A stretch of DNA of 64,000 bases. It comes from Bacillota bacterium (GTDB taxonomy: Bacteria; Bacillota; Clostridia; Saccharofermentanales; DTU023). The stretch lies in assembly GCA_029570375.1 (NCBI GenBank), contig JAKPXB010000043.1:65225-129224 (forward strand), read 5' to 3'. Each line of letters starts with the position of its first letter. The first letter of the stretch is position 1. Below, in pieces: positions 39,003-49,100 of the stretch. Position numbers and translations under genes: made by a program. The notes under the pieces are model-generated. The model saw only the letters and a program-made list of their open reading frames with translations, did not search any database and had not been told where the DNA came from.

Positions 39003-42000
39003 TTACCTCCGAGAGAGCCGATCCAACATCCGTTCGAGATCGCGCATCATCTTTGCCGGCGTCTCTTCTTCTGCGTAATAATTCACTACGATGGTTGGGA
39101 GTTGTTTTGACGGTCGTCCTGGGTCCTGGGGAGGCACAATGGGAAGGGGCATGCCATGACGTTTCAAAAAGTTTGAAGCAACCTTACTCGCTTCTTCAGC
39201 CATCGTCGCCCGGTAGCCTTCAATCTGTCGAGTAATCGCCTCAAACCAGACGTTAATGTCCATTGCTTTCGAAGCAAACCCTTCGTAAAGCCGCTCCCCG
39301 AGCGATTTGCCCACCGCATCATAAGCAGGCGCGAAAGACTGAATTAACTTGATGATGTCTTTCTGATTGCCGGACATGATGAGCTGCTCCGCTTCCGCGG
39401 TCAGGTTGTACTCTTTCAGGCGTTCATCGTAGAACTTGTCAAGGTCTTCGAGTTGTTTTTCAAGGGCTTTTTGCTCTTCTTGCGCACGCCTGTCAACTTC
39501 ATTAGCCTGCTGTCTAAGCGCTTCCTTTGCGTCTTCGCGCTCGTTGCGCTTCAACCACTGAGCCAGTTCGTCTTTCTCTTGTTTTATTTGCTCGGATAGC
39601 TTCCGCCGGTTGTAAGCATCGTTTTCGTACTGTAACTGCTGCTCAAGTGCCGCAATCTTGCGCCGGCGTTTCCGTTCCTCCTCGGCGCGGTCTTCGCCCT
39701 TGGTCAGCTCGTCAAGCGCTTTGATCTGTTCCTCAATCGCTTCGCGTTGTGCCTCAGACCATTCTTTCCAGTTATCCATGCTCGTGCGGATATGACCTTC
39801 TTCTGCTTGGCGTTGCGCTTCGTATCGTGCACGGAGAGCTGCCAAAACGCCGTCTGCGAGCTTTTGGAGATTTTGAGTGTCACGTTCCTTGATTTGTTGC
39901 TGAACGGCATAAAGCTGCTTTTCGAGCTCAATCCTTGCGTCCGTACCTTCCTTATATTGGTCCATCATGGCGCGGATTCTCTCGCGCTGCTGTTCGAGGG
40001 TAAGACGGCCGTAATAGACATCGATTTCGTACGCACGCCGCACTTCCTCCTGCCGCGCTTGATAGAGTTGTCGTTCGACCTCCATGTATTCGACGGTGCC
40101 CGCTTCGTGTTCCGAAAGCTTCTTTTCGAGTATTGTGATCTCTTCGGCGAGCGTCAGTTGATTCATCGCTTTCGCATGTTCGAGTTTCGCACGTTCCAGT
40201 TCTTGGTCACGTTCCTTGATTTGTTGCTGAACGGCATAGAGCTGCTTTTCAAGCTCAATCCTTGCATCGGTGCCAACCTTGTACTGACGGATCATCTCTT
40301 GGATGCGCTCGGCTTGTAGCTCGAGTGTCAGACGGCCGTAGTAAACATCGTCCTGATAAGCGGACATTTTCATCTGCTTTTCGAGCGCATAAATCTGTGA
40401 TTCGAGTGCAAGTCGTGCTTCGGTGCCTTGGGCGTAAGCGTTTGCCATCTGCTGTAATCGCTTGATCTGCTCGGCAACCGTCAGTCGATCCATGGCGACA
40501 TCGCGATCAAAAGCTGATTGGGCGAGCTGCTTTTTCAGTTCATGCAACCGCTGTTCCAGCTCCATACGAGCATCTGTCCCTTTTTTGTATTGAGCGATCT
40601 CGCGTGCGGTGATCGTGATCTGATCTTGCAGTGTGAGCCTGTCAAGCGCCACGCCCATGTCGTACTGCTGTTGCCTCTGTTTCTTTTGCAGATCATAGAG
40701 CTGCTTTTCGAGCTCAATCCTGACTTCCGTACCTGCCTTATATTGGCTCATACGGCGCTGCGTTTCCTTGATTTGCTCCTCTGTTGTAAGCCGATCATAG
40801 TACACAGCCAAGTCATAGAGTTGCTGTTCTTGTTGTTTTTGCAATTCGTAGAGTTTTCGCTCTGCCTCAAGCCTCGCCTCTGTTCCAGCCTTAAAGCTTT
40901 TGACGATGGCGCGCTGAGCGGAGATTTCCCCGGCAAGCGACAGTCGATCCATAGCCTTGGCGTGTTCAAGGTCGCTCAGCCTCTTTTGCTGCCTCAGCTC
41001 ATAGACCTTATCGTCGATTTCTTGGCGCTCACCGGCTTTTTTGGCGTATGCGGCGCGAACGTGCAACAGCGCAGCTACTTCTTCGTCGACCGTCAGCTGG
41101 TCCAATCTGCGTTTGCGCTCAATCAGTTCCAACTCGCGCTCAAGCGCCTCGTTCTTGTAAGACTGTTCACGTGTTGACGCTTTTCTGCTCCCGCTACCGC
41201 GTCTTGACCTAGGAGGTGTTTTTCGCCATGACGGTGTCCCGCCTCCGCCTCTTCCATACGAACGTGTGACATTAACGATTTGGTTATCCCCGTCCACGTT
41301 GACGCCGGCACTCGCGCCGTCCAGTTCTCTGAGCTTGTTAAGGACGCCATCCAACGCAAAAATGATTTTGTTCGCTTGCTCTTGAGTCGCTGTACCTGCG
41401 TTCGCCATGGCTTGAGCTGTCGCCTTTGCCATTTCCGCTTCGGCGATTGCCAGCTGATAGTTCAAGTCGATCATGATCGCTTTCATGTCAGCGTCTTGTT
41501 GGTATGCGTCTAAGTTTCCTGCGATCTGTTCCGCCGTCACGCCGTACCGATCAGCAAGATATTCGAGTGCCAGTCCGTAGTCTTCCGAGGCTGTATTGCC
41601 TTCCTTTAAGACGTCGATGGCCACTTGAAGATCTGTCAGATCCTGCATCTCCTTTTTGAGCGACTCGTATGAACCGGAGAAACCGCTAATCGCGCCAATC
41701 ATCTCTTTAACGGATGTTTTTTGCGCTCGAATGGCTGAAGTCGTGCCTTCAATTTCAGCAGACGTTCTACTGGCCGAGTTTCTCAGCCCTGCAAAGGCTT
41801 TCTCGACAGCGGACACGTAGGATGAAAGGCCGGCTTGCTTAAACCCATCGACCAAGTTAGACTGCATGTCCGCGAGGGATGTGCGAATGCCGTCTGTGAT
41901 ACGGTCAAAATCCTCTTTCTCGCTTGCGCTTGCTACACCGTCCATGATCCTTTGACCGAGGATTTTCGCTTGATTCATCGCCTCGGACAATGTTGCATCG

Positions 42001-44177
42001 CTTGACAGGCTTCGAAGCACTGTATTAACGACTGACAGGCTGTCCGTATCACTTGTTCCGACGGCCGATACACCGGCAATGATCCGGGCTCTGACCTCCG
42101 TGAGTTCCGCGATGCCATCCGCAACTGCGGCCTCTTTATCGAGCTTAAAGAACTGCTCGAACATTGAAACGGCTGTGTCGGAATCCACCATCGTCCCTTC
42201 ATAGGCCATGTCTGTCATCGCTTGAGCGATTGCGGACTGAGTCTCCATAGGGATGGCGGATGCCGCCTCTCCGATTTTGGCCTTGGCAAGCACGAGAGAG
42301 CGCTCCACGTGTTCTGCGATCTCCGTAGGCGATTGTGCCGCCGTTCTCATGGCGTTATCCTTTGCTGTGACCAGCGCATCTAAGGCTTCCGTATATTGTG
42401 CAATCGATGCCGCATAGGCTCTGCCCGCCGCTTCTCCTGCTCCTATATCTCCGAGCTCTGCTTGTTTCGCTGCATAGTTCGCCCGTGCGGTTTCGATGTG
42501 TGCATCAATCGTTTTAAGCGTGGCACGAGCCTCTTTTAGCTTATTGATCGTTTTTTCGATTTCTTCAGCATTCTTGGCCTCGGCCTCTTCCATCTTTTGA
42601 CGAGCGAGTTCCTTCTGAACGGCGAGCTGTTCTTTCATGTACTCAAGATTCGTGACGAGGAGTACACCTTCCCTGCTAACACCGTCAGCTCTGAGGCCAT
42701 AGGACGATACGAGCTTTTCGGAGATTTGATGCATCTCCGCCGTTTCTTCCTTCGTCCGGAAGGCGTTGTCCGAAAGCTCCGCATACCGATTAACGAGGGA
42801 ATCGGCACCCAGTGCTTGCCGCGTCAGCTCAGCCGCTTCCTCATTCAGCTCACGGAGCTCATCCGCCGCCTTGGCACTTGCCCCCGCGATCGCAGCTATA
42901 ACACCGACAACGGCTGAGATGCCGAGCGTGACCCAACCCCACGGCCCCGAAATGGCACCCTTTAGTGCGCCCAGTTGCACCGTAAGTTTGCTTAGCACCG
43001 GAGATGCCGCCACCATTTCGGCGATCATCCCTTTGATATTGGAGCGAAACAGAATGAGCGCTGCACCGCCGATGGCCAGCGCCTTGCCAAAGTTCAAACC
43101 GAAGGTAATAAGGCTTTGGTTCTCTGTCGCGAAATTCGCCGCGCCTTGGACAAGCTCGTTCAAGATCGAGAGCATAGGCGACAGCCCAACGACATTGGCT
43201 TCTCCGATGGCCACCTTTAGCTTGCGCGTACTTGCTTCCAATGCCAGTTGTGAGCCGGTAAACTCGGCAGACAATTTTGCCGCATCGCCGACTTGGTGGC
43301 GCGTCTCTTCCATGATGCCGAGATACTCGGCCTCGCGCTTCTGAGCGAGCGTCATGGCCTCAGTCGTGATGCCGCGTGCCTTGGCGTAGTCCTGCCACAT
43401 CTTAGCGACGTTCTTTGTGACGCCCGCGTTATCGACCAAGATACTGTTTTCGTTTTTCAGTCCTTCTGTCGCCGTCATGACAGCGTCTGCAAGGGAATAA
43501 CTCGCTTGTCGGCCGAACGCCGCCGCGTCTTTCAGGCGCAAGATGATGTCGATGGCCTCCTGTGCCTCAAACCCTCGCGATAAAAGGTTCTTGACGGCGG
43601 TGGATGCCTGCTCTAGCGGAATGAGCCCATCGGCGGTAAGATCTTGCACCGCCTTGTTGATTACGCCCATATCCTGACCGGTACCCTCGGCGATCGACCG
43701 AAGACCGACCATGGCATTTCTGTTGCCGGAATAGGCGCTCGTCGACTCTTGCAGTGCGGCGCTGAGTCCTTTGTAGCCCCGAATCAAGACACCAACGACG
43801 GCGACCGCCGCAAGCATCTGCGCCTGACTTTCTTGTCTCTGCTGGGCGGACTGTGCTTCAGCTCGCGCCGCTTCTTGTACAGCTTCCGTACGCTTTCGTT
43901 CAGAATCGACATAGCTCTTGAGGCTCGTTCGCGCTTCTTCCAAGCTTGCGATTTTCTGTTCAATGGCCGCCGCGTGCTCGCTGTCGGCCTTATTGGCCTG
44001 ATCCAATTCTTTTTTGAGCGATTGCAGCGCCTTCTCAAGCTGTTTTTCGGTTCTTTCGGCCTTTTCATAGGTGGTGGCCATGTCGGTCGCCGCTTTTTCA
44101 GCGGCTTTGAAACCCTTGTCGATGCCATCAGCGATGGAACGGACGACAAACACCAAGCGATCTACTTCGTAATCCAT
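39003..44177 (-). CDS. Tape measure protein
   Basis: 1724 aa, coiled coil, hydrophobic central segment, after tail chaperones. Confidence 0.92.
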   Translation of the reverse strand: MDYEVDRLVFVVRSIADGIDKGFKAAEKAATDMATTYEKAERTEKQLEKALQSLKKELDQANKADSEHAAAIEQKIASLEEARTSLKSYVDSERKRTEAVQEAARAEAQSAQQRQESQAQMLAAVAVVGVLIRGYKGLSAALQESTSAYSGNRNAMVGLRSIAEGTGQDMGVINKAVQDLTADGLIPLEQASTAVKNLLSRGFEAQEAIDIILRLKDAAAFGRQASYSLADAVMTATEGLKNENSILVDNAGVTKNVAKMWQDYAKARGITTEAMTLAQKREAEYLGIMEETRHQVGDAAKLSAEFTGSQLALEASTRKLKVAIGEANVVGLSPMLSILNELVQGAANFATENQSLITFGLNFGKALAIGGAALILFRSNIKGMIAEMVAASPVLSKLTVQLGALKGAISGPWGWVTLGISAVVGVIAAIAGASAKAADELRELNEEAAELTRQALGADSLVNRYAELSDNAFRTKEETAEMHQISEKLVSSYGLRADGVSREGVLLVTNLEYMKEQLAVQKELARQKMEEAEAKNAEEIEKTINKLKEARATLKTIDAHIETARANYAAKQAELGDIGAGEAAGRAYAASIAQYTEALDALVTAKDNAMRTAAQSPTEIAEHVERSLVLAKAKIGEAASAIPMETQSAIAQAMTDMAYEGTMVDSDTAVSMFEQFFKLDKEAAVADGIAELTEVRARIIAGVSAVGTSDTDSLSVVNTVLRSLSSDATLSEAMNQAKILGQRIMDGVASASEKEDFDRITDGIRTSLADMQSNLVDGFKQAGLSSYVSAVEKAFAGLRNSASRTSAEIEGTTSAIRAQKTSVKEMIGAISGFSGSYESLKKEMQDLTDLQVAIDVLKEGNTASEDYGLALEYLADRYGVTAEQIAGNLDAYQQDADMKAIMIDLNYQLAIAEAEMAKATAQAMANAGTATQEQANKIIFALDGVLNKLRELDGASAGVNVDGDNQIVNVTRSYGRGGGGTPSWRKTPPRSRRGSGSRKASTREQSYKNEALERELELIERKRRLDQLTVDEEVAALLHVRAAYAKKAGERQEIDDKVYELRQQKRLSDLEHAKAMDRLSLAGEISAQRAIVKSFKAGTEARLEAERKLYELQKQQEQQLYDLAVYYDRLTTEEQIKETQRRMSQYKAGTEVRIELEKQLYDLQKKQRQQQYDMGVALDRLTLQDQITITAREIAQYKKGTDARMELEQRLHELKKQLAQSAFDRDVAMDRLTVAEQIKRLQQMANAYAQGTEARLALESQIYALEKQMKMSAYQDDVYYGRLTLELQAERIQEMIRQYKVGTDARIELEKQLYAVQQQIKERDQELERAKLEHAKAMNQLTLAEEITILEKKLSEHEAGTVEYMEVERQLYQARQEEVRRAYEIDVYYGRLTLEQQRERIRAMMDQYKEGTDARIELEKQLYAVQQQIKERDTQNLQKLADGVLAALRARYEAQRQAEEGHIRTSMDNWKEWSEAQREAIEEQIKALDELTKGEDRAEEERKRRRKIAALEQQLQYENDAYNRRKLSEQIKQEKDELAQWLKRNEREDAKEALRQQANEVDRRAQEEQKALEKQLEDLDKFYDERLKEYNLTAEAEQLIMSGNQKDIIKLIQSFAPAYDAVGKSLGERLYEGFASKAMDINVWFEAITRQIEGYRATMAEEASKVASNFLKRHGMPLPIVPPQDPGRPSKQLPTIVVNYYAEEETPAKMMRDLERMLDRLSRR

Positions 44178-44180
44178 TTT

Positions 44181-44417
44181 CTACCATTCCCCCGCATCTA
44201 CTTCAGCAATATCATCTTTCTCGTCGTCAAGCCTATGCAACGCATTGTATTCATCCAAGACAACGAGGAATTCGTCATAGTAATAATCCTGTAATAATTC
44301 GCGCTTGCTAATGCCGATCGATTCGGCAATGGCTAACCAGCGCTGGAGCCAAGCGTCTGTGTCTGGAGTTGACCGGTTAGCATCGGTTTGATCTTTTTCC
44401 AGACGCGCCCGAAAAAA
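44181..44417 (-). CDS. Tail assembly chaperone, T-frame extension (-1 frameshift product of gpG/gpGT)
   Basis: -1 frame open from slippery TTTTTTC: RARLEKDQTDANRSTPDTDAWLQRWLAIAESIGISKRELLQDYYYDEFLVVLDEYNALHRLDDEKDDIAEVDAGEW*. Confidence 0.75.
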   Translation of the reverse strand, partial: FFRARLEKDQTDANRSTPDTDAWLQRWLAIAESIGISKRELLQDYYYDEFLVVLDEYNALHRLDDEKDDIAEVDAGEW

Positions 44418-44791
44418 TCAGACAAATCATTCAGTTCCCACCACGCTTCCAGTACATCAAGGAGCTCTGAAGGTGAGAGTGAGAGCAGTACCTCTTTTCC
44501 GACATCAAGATAGAGGCTGGCAAGGTCAACAATGATCTCGGGAGCGTGAACCATGAGTTTTCCGAACAAGTCGAGCAAAAACTCTCTGTCCGCCGTTTTT
44601 GCGCGGTTGATAACGCTCTGAAGATCCTCGTCGGGGTAACATTTCTCCATGATCGTTTTGGGCAGATTCTGGATATCCTCCATCGACGCAACGTACTTCC
44701 CGACGGGCACTTTTTTAATGGTGATTCCGTGGACGTTTTTCTCTTTGGGTAACGTAAGGTCAACCGACTGCCTTCGATTTTTAAATAGCAT
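44333..44791 (-). CDS. Tail assembly chaperone gpG-like
   Basis: 152 aa from MLFKNRRQSV, upstream of tape measure. Confidence 0.8.
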   Translation of the reverse strand: MLFKNRRQSVDLTLPKEKNVHGITIKKVPVGKYVASMEDIQNLPKTIMEKCYPDEDLQSVINRAKTADREFLLDLFGKLMVHAPEIIVDLASLYLDVGKEVLLSLSPSELLDVLEAWWELNDLSDFFGRVWKKIKPMLTGQLQTQTLGSSAG

Positions 44792-44868
44792 GAACTGTCT
44801 CCTTGTAGCGAACATTGGATGACGGCTGCCTCAGAAATGAGACAGCCGCCAGAGAGTGTTGTTTATCC

Positions 44869-45447
44869 TTACGTGCCGGCAGGCGGCGTGACAGGAAGCG
44901 GCTCAATCCCTTGAATCCAAGTGAAACCGTCGTTGTACTCGACGTCCTTGATTTCCCGATACGTTCCGTCAATTTTGCGATGGTAAACCCTAAATGTCAG
45001 GACATACGGCGCAATCTCGTTGCCCTCTCCCTTCGTCGCGTGGTCGACCTTGACGTTCATCAGTTTCGCGACCGGGTGACGGAAGAGGCGATAACCGCCT
45101 TTGTATAGCGCCGCATAGGCGAGAGCGTATTCCGGTGCCTCGTCGAGATTGCGCGCCGAATAGATGCCGTCCGGCTCGGCGTACAGCCCGCCCGTGAGCT
45201 TGGCTTCCGTATCAAGTGCTAGCTCGGCAACCGTGATGGTTATGTCCGAGTACTTGTAATCCGTGCCTGAATCGTACACGCCGTCATCGGCATAAATGGT
45301 ATACTCGTCCGTTTGATCGTCTCTCGTGAGCTGTTGAGCAGCCGGAAGTCGCAAGATCTCTCCTACGGAGTAACCGTCTTCAGTGTTTGTGACAACGGGG
45401 AACAAGTTAATTTCCCTCAAGCCTTTTAGTGCTTTTTTCTTGATCAT
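44869..45447 (-). CDS. Major tail protein
   Basis: 192 aa, position between neck genes and tail chaperone. Confidence 0.8.
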   Translation of the reverse strand: MIKKKALKGLREINLFPVVTNTEDGYSVGEILRLPAAQQLTRDDQTDEYTIYADDGVYDSGTDYKYSDITITVAELALDTEAKLTGGLYAEPDGIYSARNLDEAPEYALAYAALYKGGYRLFRHPVAKLMNVKVDHATKGEGNEIAPYVLTFRVYHRKIDGTYREIKDVEYNDGFTWIQGIEPLPVTPPAGT

Positions 45448-45465
45448 TTTATTTCCTTTCTGCTT

Positions 45466-45849
45466 TTATAAGCCGTCCGGTCCCCAGATGGAGACCTCAA
45501 AATAGTAAGTTGTACGCCCTTTATCGTCATGCCCGAACGAACGCGGACGTTTCCGGGGCGTGCAGTGACACCATCGTTCTTGTGTCAGATTGATTAATTG
45601 TTCTTCGGAGCCGGAGTCGAGCATGTGCGAAAGCTCTGTGGCTATCCGATAGGCGTCAGGGGCACTCTCATGCCTCACTTGGATCTGAGTCAAGCGTGTC
45701 AGCGTTCCGTCCTTCGACGGGAGGTTTCCATACACGAACACCGCGATCACGTGATCAGGAGACGCAGGCAGGAACTCACAAAAAACAGGGCCGTAGCCCT
45801 GTCCTTCGATGAAGCTTTTGATGTCATCAAAAAAGTTTGCCATGCTCAC
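45466..45849 (-). CDS. Tail terminator/neck protein
   Basis: Position in head-tail connector module. Confidence 0.6.
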   Translation of the reverse strand: MSMANFFDDIKSFIEGQGYGPVFCEFLPASPDHVIAVFVYGNLPSKDGTLTRLTQIQVRHESAPDAYRIATELSHMLDSGSEEQLINLTQERWCHCTPRKRPRSFGHDDKGRTTYYFEVSIWGPDGL

Positions 45850-45850
45850 C

Positions 45851-46363
45851 TCATTTCACGTTTCGTACTGCGTTTTTCATCTCTTCCGCGATTCGCTTCT
45901 TCCATGTGGGGCGATCTTCATCCACCGCCGATTCCAAAAACTTCGATTCGCCGCCTTTCGGGTGATTAAACTCCGTGTGCTCGTGCTGCACGATGGCATA
46001 GGCGTTCACATCACCCTCACGCCCGGACCCGCCGCCTTCGACGGAATACCCGATCTCAAACTCGACCTCGGTCGCGTCCGGTGTCGGATCAAACGTCGTT
46101 ATTTCCGACACGCTACCGTCTTTGTTGCCGCGCATGTAGCGGACGCCATTGACGCTCACATGTCCGGATTCACGAAGCGAACCCTCTTCGACGGGTGCGC
46201 GAGGCACTGACTTTTCGAGCGTGTCGGCGAGGCATCCGTAGATGGCGTTCGTGGATGATGTGAGCATCTCTTTTTCGAGCACTTTAAATTTTTGCTTCAT
46301 GCTTGACATGAACTTTTTGTAATCCGCGCTCGTTTTAATCGCCCATTGCCCCATGCTAGACAA
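45851..46363 (-). CDS. HK97 gp10-like / minor capsid protein
   Basis: Position and size in connector module. Confidence 0.6.
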   Translation of the reverse strand: MSSMGQWAIKTSADYKKFMSSMKQKFKVLEKEMLTSSTNAIYGCLADTLEKSVPRAPVEEGSLRESGHVSVNGVRYMRGNKDGSVSEITTFDPTPDATEVEFEIGYSVEGGGSGREGDVNAYAIVQHEHTEFNHPKGGESKFLESAVDEDRPTWKKRIAEEMKNAVRNVK

Positions 46364-46667
46364 ACACCACCCTTCTGTGTTCCTGACCGGAAAACGTCTG
46401 CGGCTTACTCACATCAATCGCAAGGAACACTCGCCCGTCGAGGATCAACTTGTCGCCGATCTCAACCGGAGCAAGCGTCGTGATCTGTGCAGAGCTTGTG
46501 ACTTCCTCACCGTCCTTATTTCGGACGAGACGGTTTCGATAACTCACTCTGCACTTGATGTTTGCTGCCGGTGCGTAATCCGGATCGCCGTAGTGGTCGA
46601 TCCCGGTCCTTTTGTGCCAAGCAATCGATTGATTAAGCGCCATCGCGACAAGATCATTCGCTAACAT
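46356..46667 (-). CDS. Head closure protein-like
   Basis: 103 aa, overlapping neighbours in connector module. Confidence 0.6.
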   Translation of the reverse strand: MLANDLVAMALNQSIAWHKRTGIDHYGDPDYAPAANIKCRVSYRNRLVRNKDGEEVTSSAQITTLAPVEIGDKLILDGRVFLAIDVSKPQTFSGQEHRRVVFV

Positions 46668-47124
46668 AGACCGGCCCGCCTTTCAGTAGATAGGGAGCAA
46701 TCAGGGAATACGCGTCCTCCGTGAGGCCGTGCCGAGATCGAGCAGCCGCCATAGATGCCGAGTCAAACCCGACACTAAAGTCTGCGATGCTGTAATTTGA
46801 CACGCCCGCGCCCTGAAGAGCATTCAAAGAGGCACCCTCGCCTCCGGAAGAAAGCCTTGATGCAACCTGTAAAGACAGGGCCACTTTCAGCGCTTCCGGT
46901 ATGCCGACGTCCGTGCCGTCAATCACGCGAGGGAACGCCTCTTTTTGGGTCGGATCACTTTTACGTCCTCGGTAAGAGAGCCGCTCAAAAGCGAGCTGAG
47001 CGCCCATGATGGCCGCCATTTTATCGTCCACAGCCAACGCGTCAAATGCGGACGCGGCGACCGTTCCACGGAAAGTCCGAATGTTCGTTGCCGCTTCGTC
47101 GGCAGTCACGTAGCATGTGATCAT
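46654..47124 (-). CDS. Head-tail connector-like protein
   Basis: 156 aa, downstream of capsid gene. Confidence 0.6.
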   Translation of the reverse strand: MITCYVTADEAATNIRTFRGTVAASAFDALAVDDKMAAIMGAQLAFERLSYRGRKSDPTQKEAFPRVIDGTDVGIPEALKVALSLQVASRLSSGGEGASLNALQGAGVSNYSIADFSVGFDSASMAAARSRHGLTEDAYSLIAPYLLKGGPVYVSE

Positions 47125-47133
47125 GGCCTTGCC

Positions 47134-47343
47134 TCATTTCTTCGCCTTGGCTTTTGCTTTAGGCTTTGCTTGAACTTTTGGTTTAGCTTCCGTGTTCTTA
47201 ACAGACGGACCCTCGGCAATGACCGAGATTCCCGCCCCCGCTTCTCGCAGTCGCTCGACGACTTCGAGCGGCGCCTCAAATTCAGTATCCGGTGGGACGA
47301 TTTTCCCCGCGATTTTCACAGGTCGAAAAGCTTTTACAATCAT
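47134..47343 (-). CDS. Small phage protein (Lys/Ala-rich tail)
   Basis: 69 aa, packed between connector and next small ORF. Confidence 0.5.
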   Translation of the reverse strand: MIVKAFRPVKIAGKIVPPDTEFEAPLEVVERLREAGAGISVIAEGPSVKNTEAKPKVQAKPKAKAKAKK

Positions 47344-47507
47344 TTCGTTTTCGCTCCTTTTTTAGCAGCTGTTTTCGCCGCTTCCGCCGCAATGCCCAAG
47401 TTCACCCAGCGCTTTGCCGTACGTTCGTCGACGGAAAGAGACGCTCCCTTTGAGAGCGTCCCGTATTCCGTGTGATATGTATCGGTGAGCAGTTTAACCT
47501 TGACCAT
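47340..47507 (-). CDS. Small phage protein
   Basis: MVKVKLLTDTYHTEYGTLSKGASLSVDERTAKRWVNLGIA...; internal start of listed 118-aa ORF; follows capsid gene. Confidence 0.55.
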   Translation of the reverse strand: MVKVKLLTDTYHTEYGTLSKGASLSVDERTAKRWVNLGIAAEAAKTAAKKGAKTK

Positions 47508-47523
47508 AGGATTGTCCTGTCGT

Positions 47524-48474
47524 TTAAGGCACTGACGGCGCTGCGGGCTCAAGCACAGCGAAGGGGTAGCGATTGGCATCATCCTTCCCCGAAAGCGGGC
47601 GAATGGGATTCGCGATCTGCCACCCGAGGCGCATGACCACACGCAAGGCGACCGCATCCTGTTGCGCCAAGTTGAGGAGGACTTTACCCGTCGCATCAGT
47701 GATAACAGCCTGATCGAGGATCTTGTACGTCAAATCCTGACGGATCGCATAGACCGCCTGACTCCAATCTCCGCCGATCATGAGTGCTTTTGTCGCGTCC
47801 CAGCTTCCGTTCTTAATGAACTCGAGCGGTTGTCCGTACAGTGTGGACGGTGTACCGGCCGTCAGCGAGGGCTGGAATAAGAGCGCGTTGGTGTTGTCGC
47901 GCAATCCGCGAAGTTTTGATTTAACGGATACATCACCCGCAAAACCGTTCACGTCAAGCCCTTGCGCTTCAATCAGCGCCATAAGCGCATCAACGTCCGC
48001 CGCAATGTCAACGCCCGTCCCCAACACGGTTTTCTTGAGCTTCGCGACGGCATCGGTGACAATGCCCGTCGGCCACGTTTCAGGCTTATTGACGTTGAAA
48101 AAGATCGCACCGTCGATGACCTGCCCGAACGCTTGGGCGATGAGCGGACGGATCTCGCCGAAAATGTCATACTGCGAATCGTCCAGCACAGCTTCAGGGA
48201 TAGGAACGATCACGGCAATCTCTTCCGCCACAATGTTCTTCTTTTCCCATGCGGCCGTCGATGTCGGTTTAAGCCCCGTATCGCCATTGACGAAACCCGC
48301 CATAGGCGTCTGTGACAAAACGGGCATGACACGTGTTTTTGTGCTCATGTTAGGGAGCCTGCGCATGAGCTTCAAGGCCGCCGATTGTTCGGGGATATCC
48401 TTAATGATTTCCCGAGAAATTTCCGGCTGAATTAATGCTTCAGCCTGTGTTCTTGTAAGGTGTACATCTGCCAT
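47524..48474 (-). CDS. Major capsid protein (HK97 family)
   Basis: 316 aa; PEISREIIKDIPEQSAALKLMRRLPNMSTKTRVMPVLSQTP...AWEKKNIVAEEIAVIVPIPEAVLDDS. Confidence 0.92.
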   Translation of the reverse strand: MADVHLTRTQAEALIQPEISREIIKDIPEQSAALKLMRRLPNMSTKTRVMPVLSQTPMAGFVNGDTGLKPTSTAAWEKKNIVAEEIAVIVPIPEAVLDDSQYDIFGEIRPLIAQAFGQVIDGAIFFNVNKPETWPTGIVTDAVAKLKKTVLGTGVDIAADVDALMALIEAQGLDVNGFAGDVSVKSKLRGLRDNTNALLFQPSLTAGTPSTLYGQPLEFIKNGSWDATKALMIGGDWSQAVYAIRQDLTYKILDQAVITDATGKVLLNLAQQDAVALRVVMRLGWQIANPIRPLSGKDDANRYPFAVLEPAAPSVP

Positions 48475-48477
48475 TTT

Positions 48478-49050
48478 TTAATTTCCTTTCTTTCCGCGGA
48501 TAATGTCGTTCATCCACGAATTTACCCCGCCCGTCGCAATCGGTTTGTTTTCTTGCGGTACAACGATGGCGGGTTGCTTTGATGTTTCTTGAGCGGTATT
48601 CGATGCGAGGGAAGGGTATGCCTGCAACACATCACGAATAGCCTGATCCATCGTGACCGTGTCCGAGAGACGAGCTGTCGCCAAGGTGACAACGTCATCG
48701 GTTGCTTCCGCCTTAACGCCCAGTTTTAAAGCGGCAACTTGCGCCTGTAAGCGTCTGTTCTCCGCTTCCTGTTGAGCGATGCGCTGCCTTGTCTCTTCGT
48801 CGAGCTTGCTGTCCGCTTCCTTTTTCTGTTCCGCTTGCCACGCCTTGAAAGCCTTCCATTCCTTTTCAGGTGGCAATTTGGCTTTCTGGATGTTGATCAA
48901 GTTATCCACATCCGCCTGCGTGTACGTTTTTTCTTCTTTCTCCGACGCCTTCGACGCTTCATCAGCTTGTGGCGTTTGCGCTTTTTCCTCAGATGCCGTC
49001 TCATCAACGTGCATCTCGGTTTGTTTTACCGTTGCATTTTCTTGAGGCAT
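48478..49050 (-). CDS. Phage scaffolding protein (DUF4355-like)
   Basis: Coiled coil upstream of capsid gene; YTQADVDNLINIQKAKLPPEKEWKAFKAWQAEQ. Confidence 0.8.
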   Translation of the reverse strand: MPQENATVKQTEMHVDETASEEKAQTPQADEASKASEKEEKTYTQADVDNLINIQKAKLPPEKEWKAFKAWQAEQKKEADSKLDEETRQRIAQQEAENRRLQAQVAALKLGVKAEATDDVVTLATARLSDTVTMDQAIRDVLQAYPSLASNTAQETSKQPAIVVPQENKPIATGGVNSWMNDIIRGKKGN

Positions 49051-49100
49051 ATCGTTGCCCTCCTTCCGGTCTCATCGACCACGTGTCGCCTCATCGGCCG

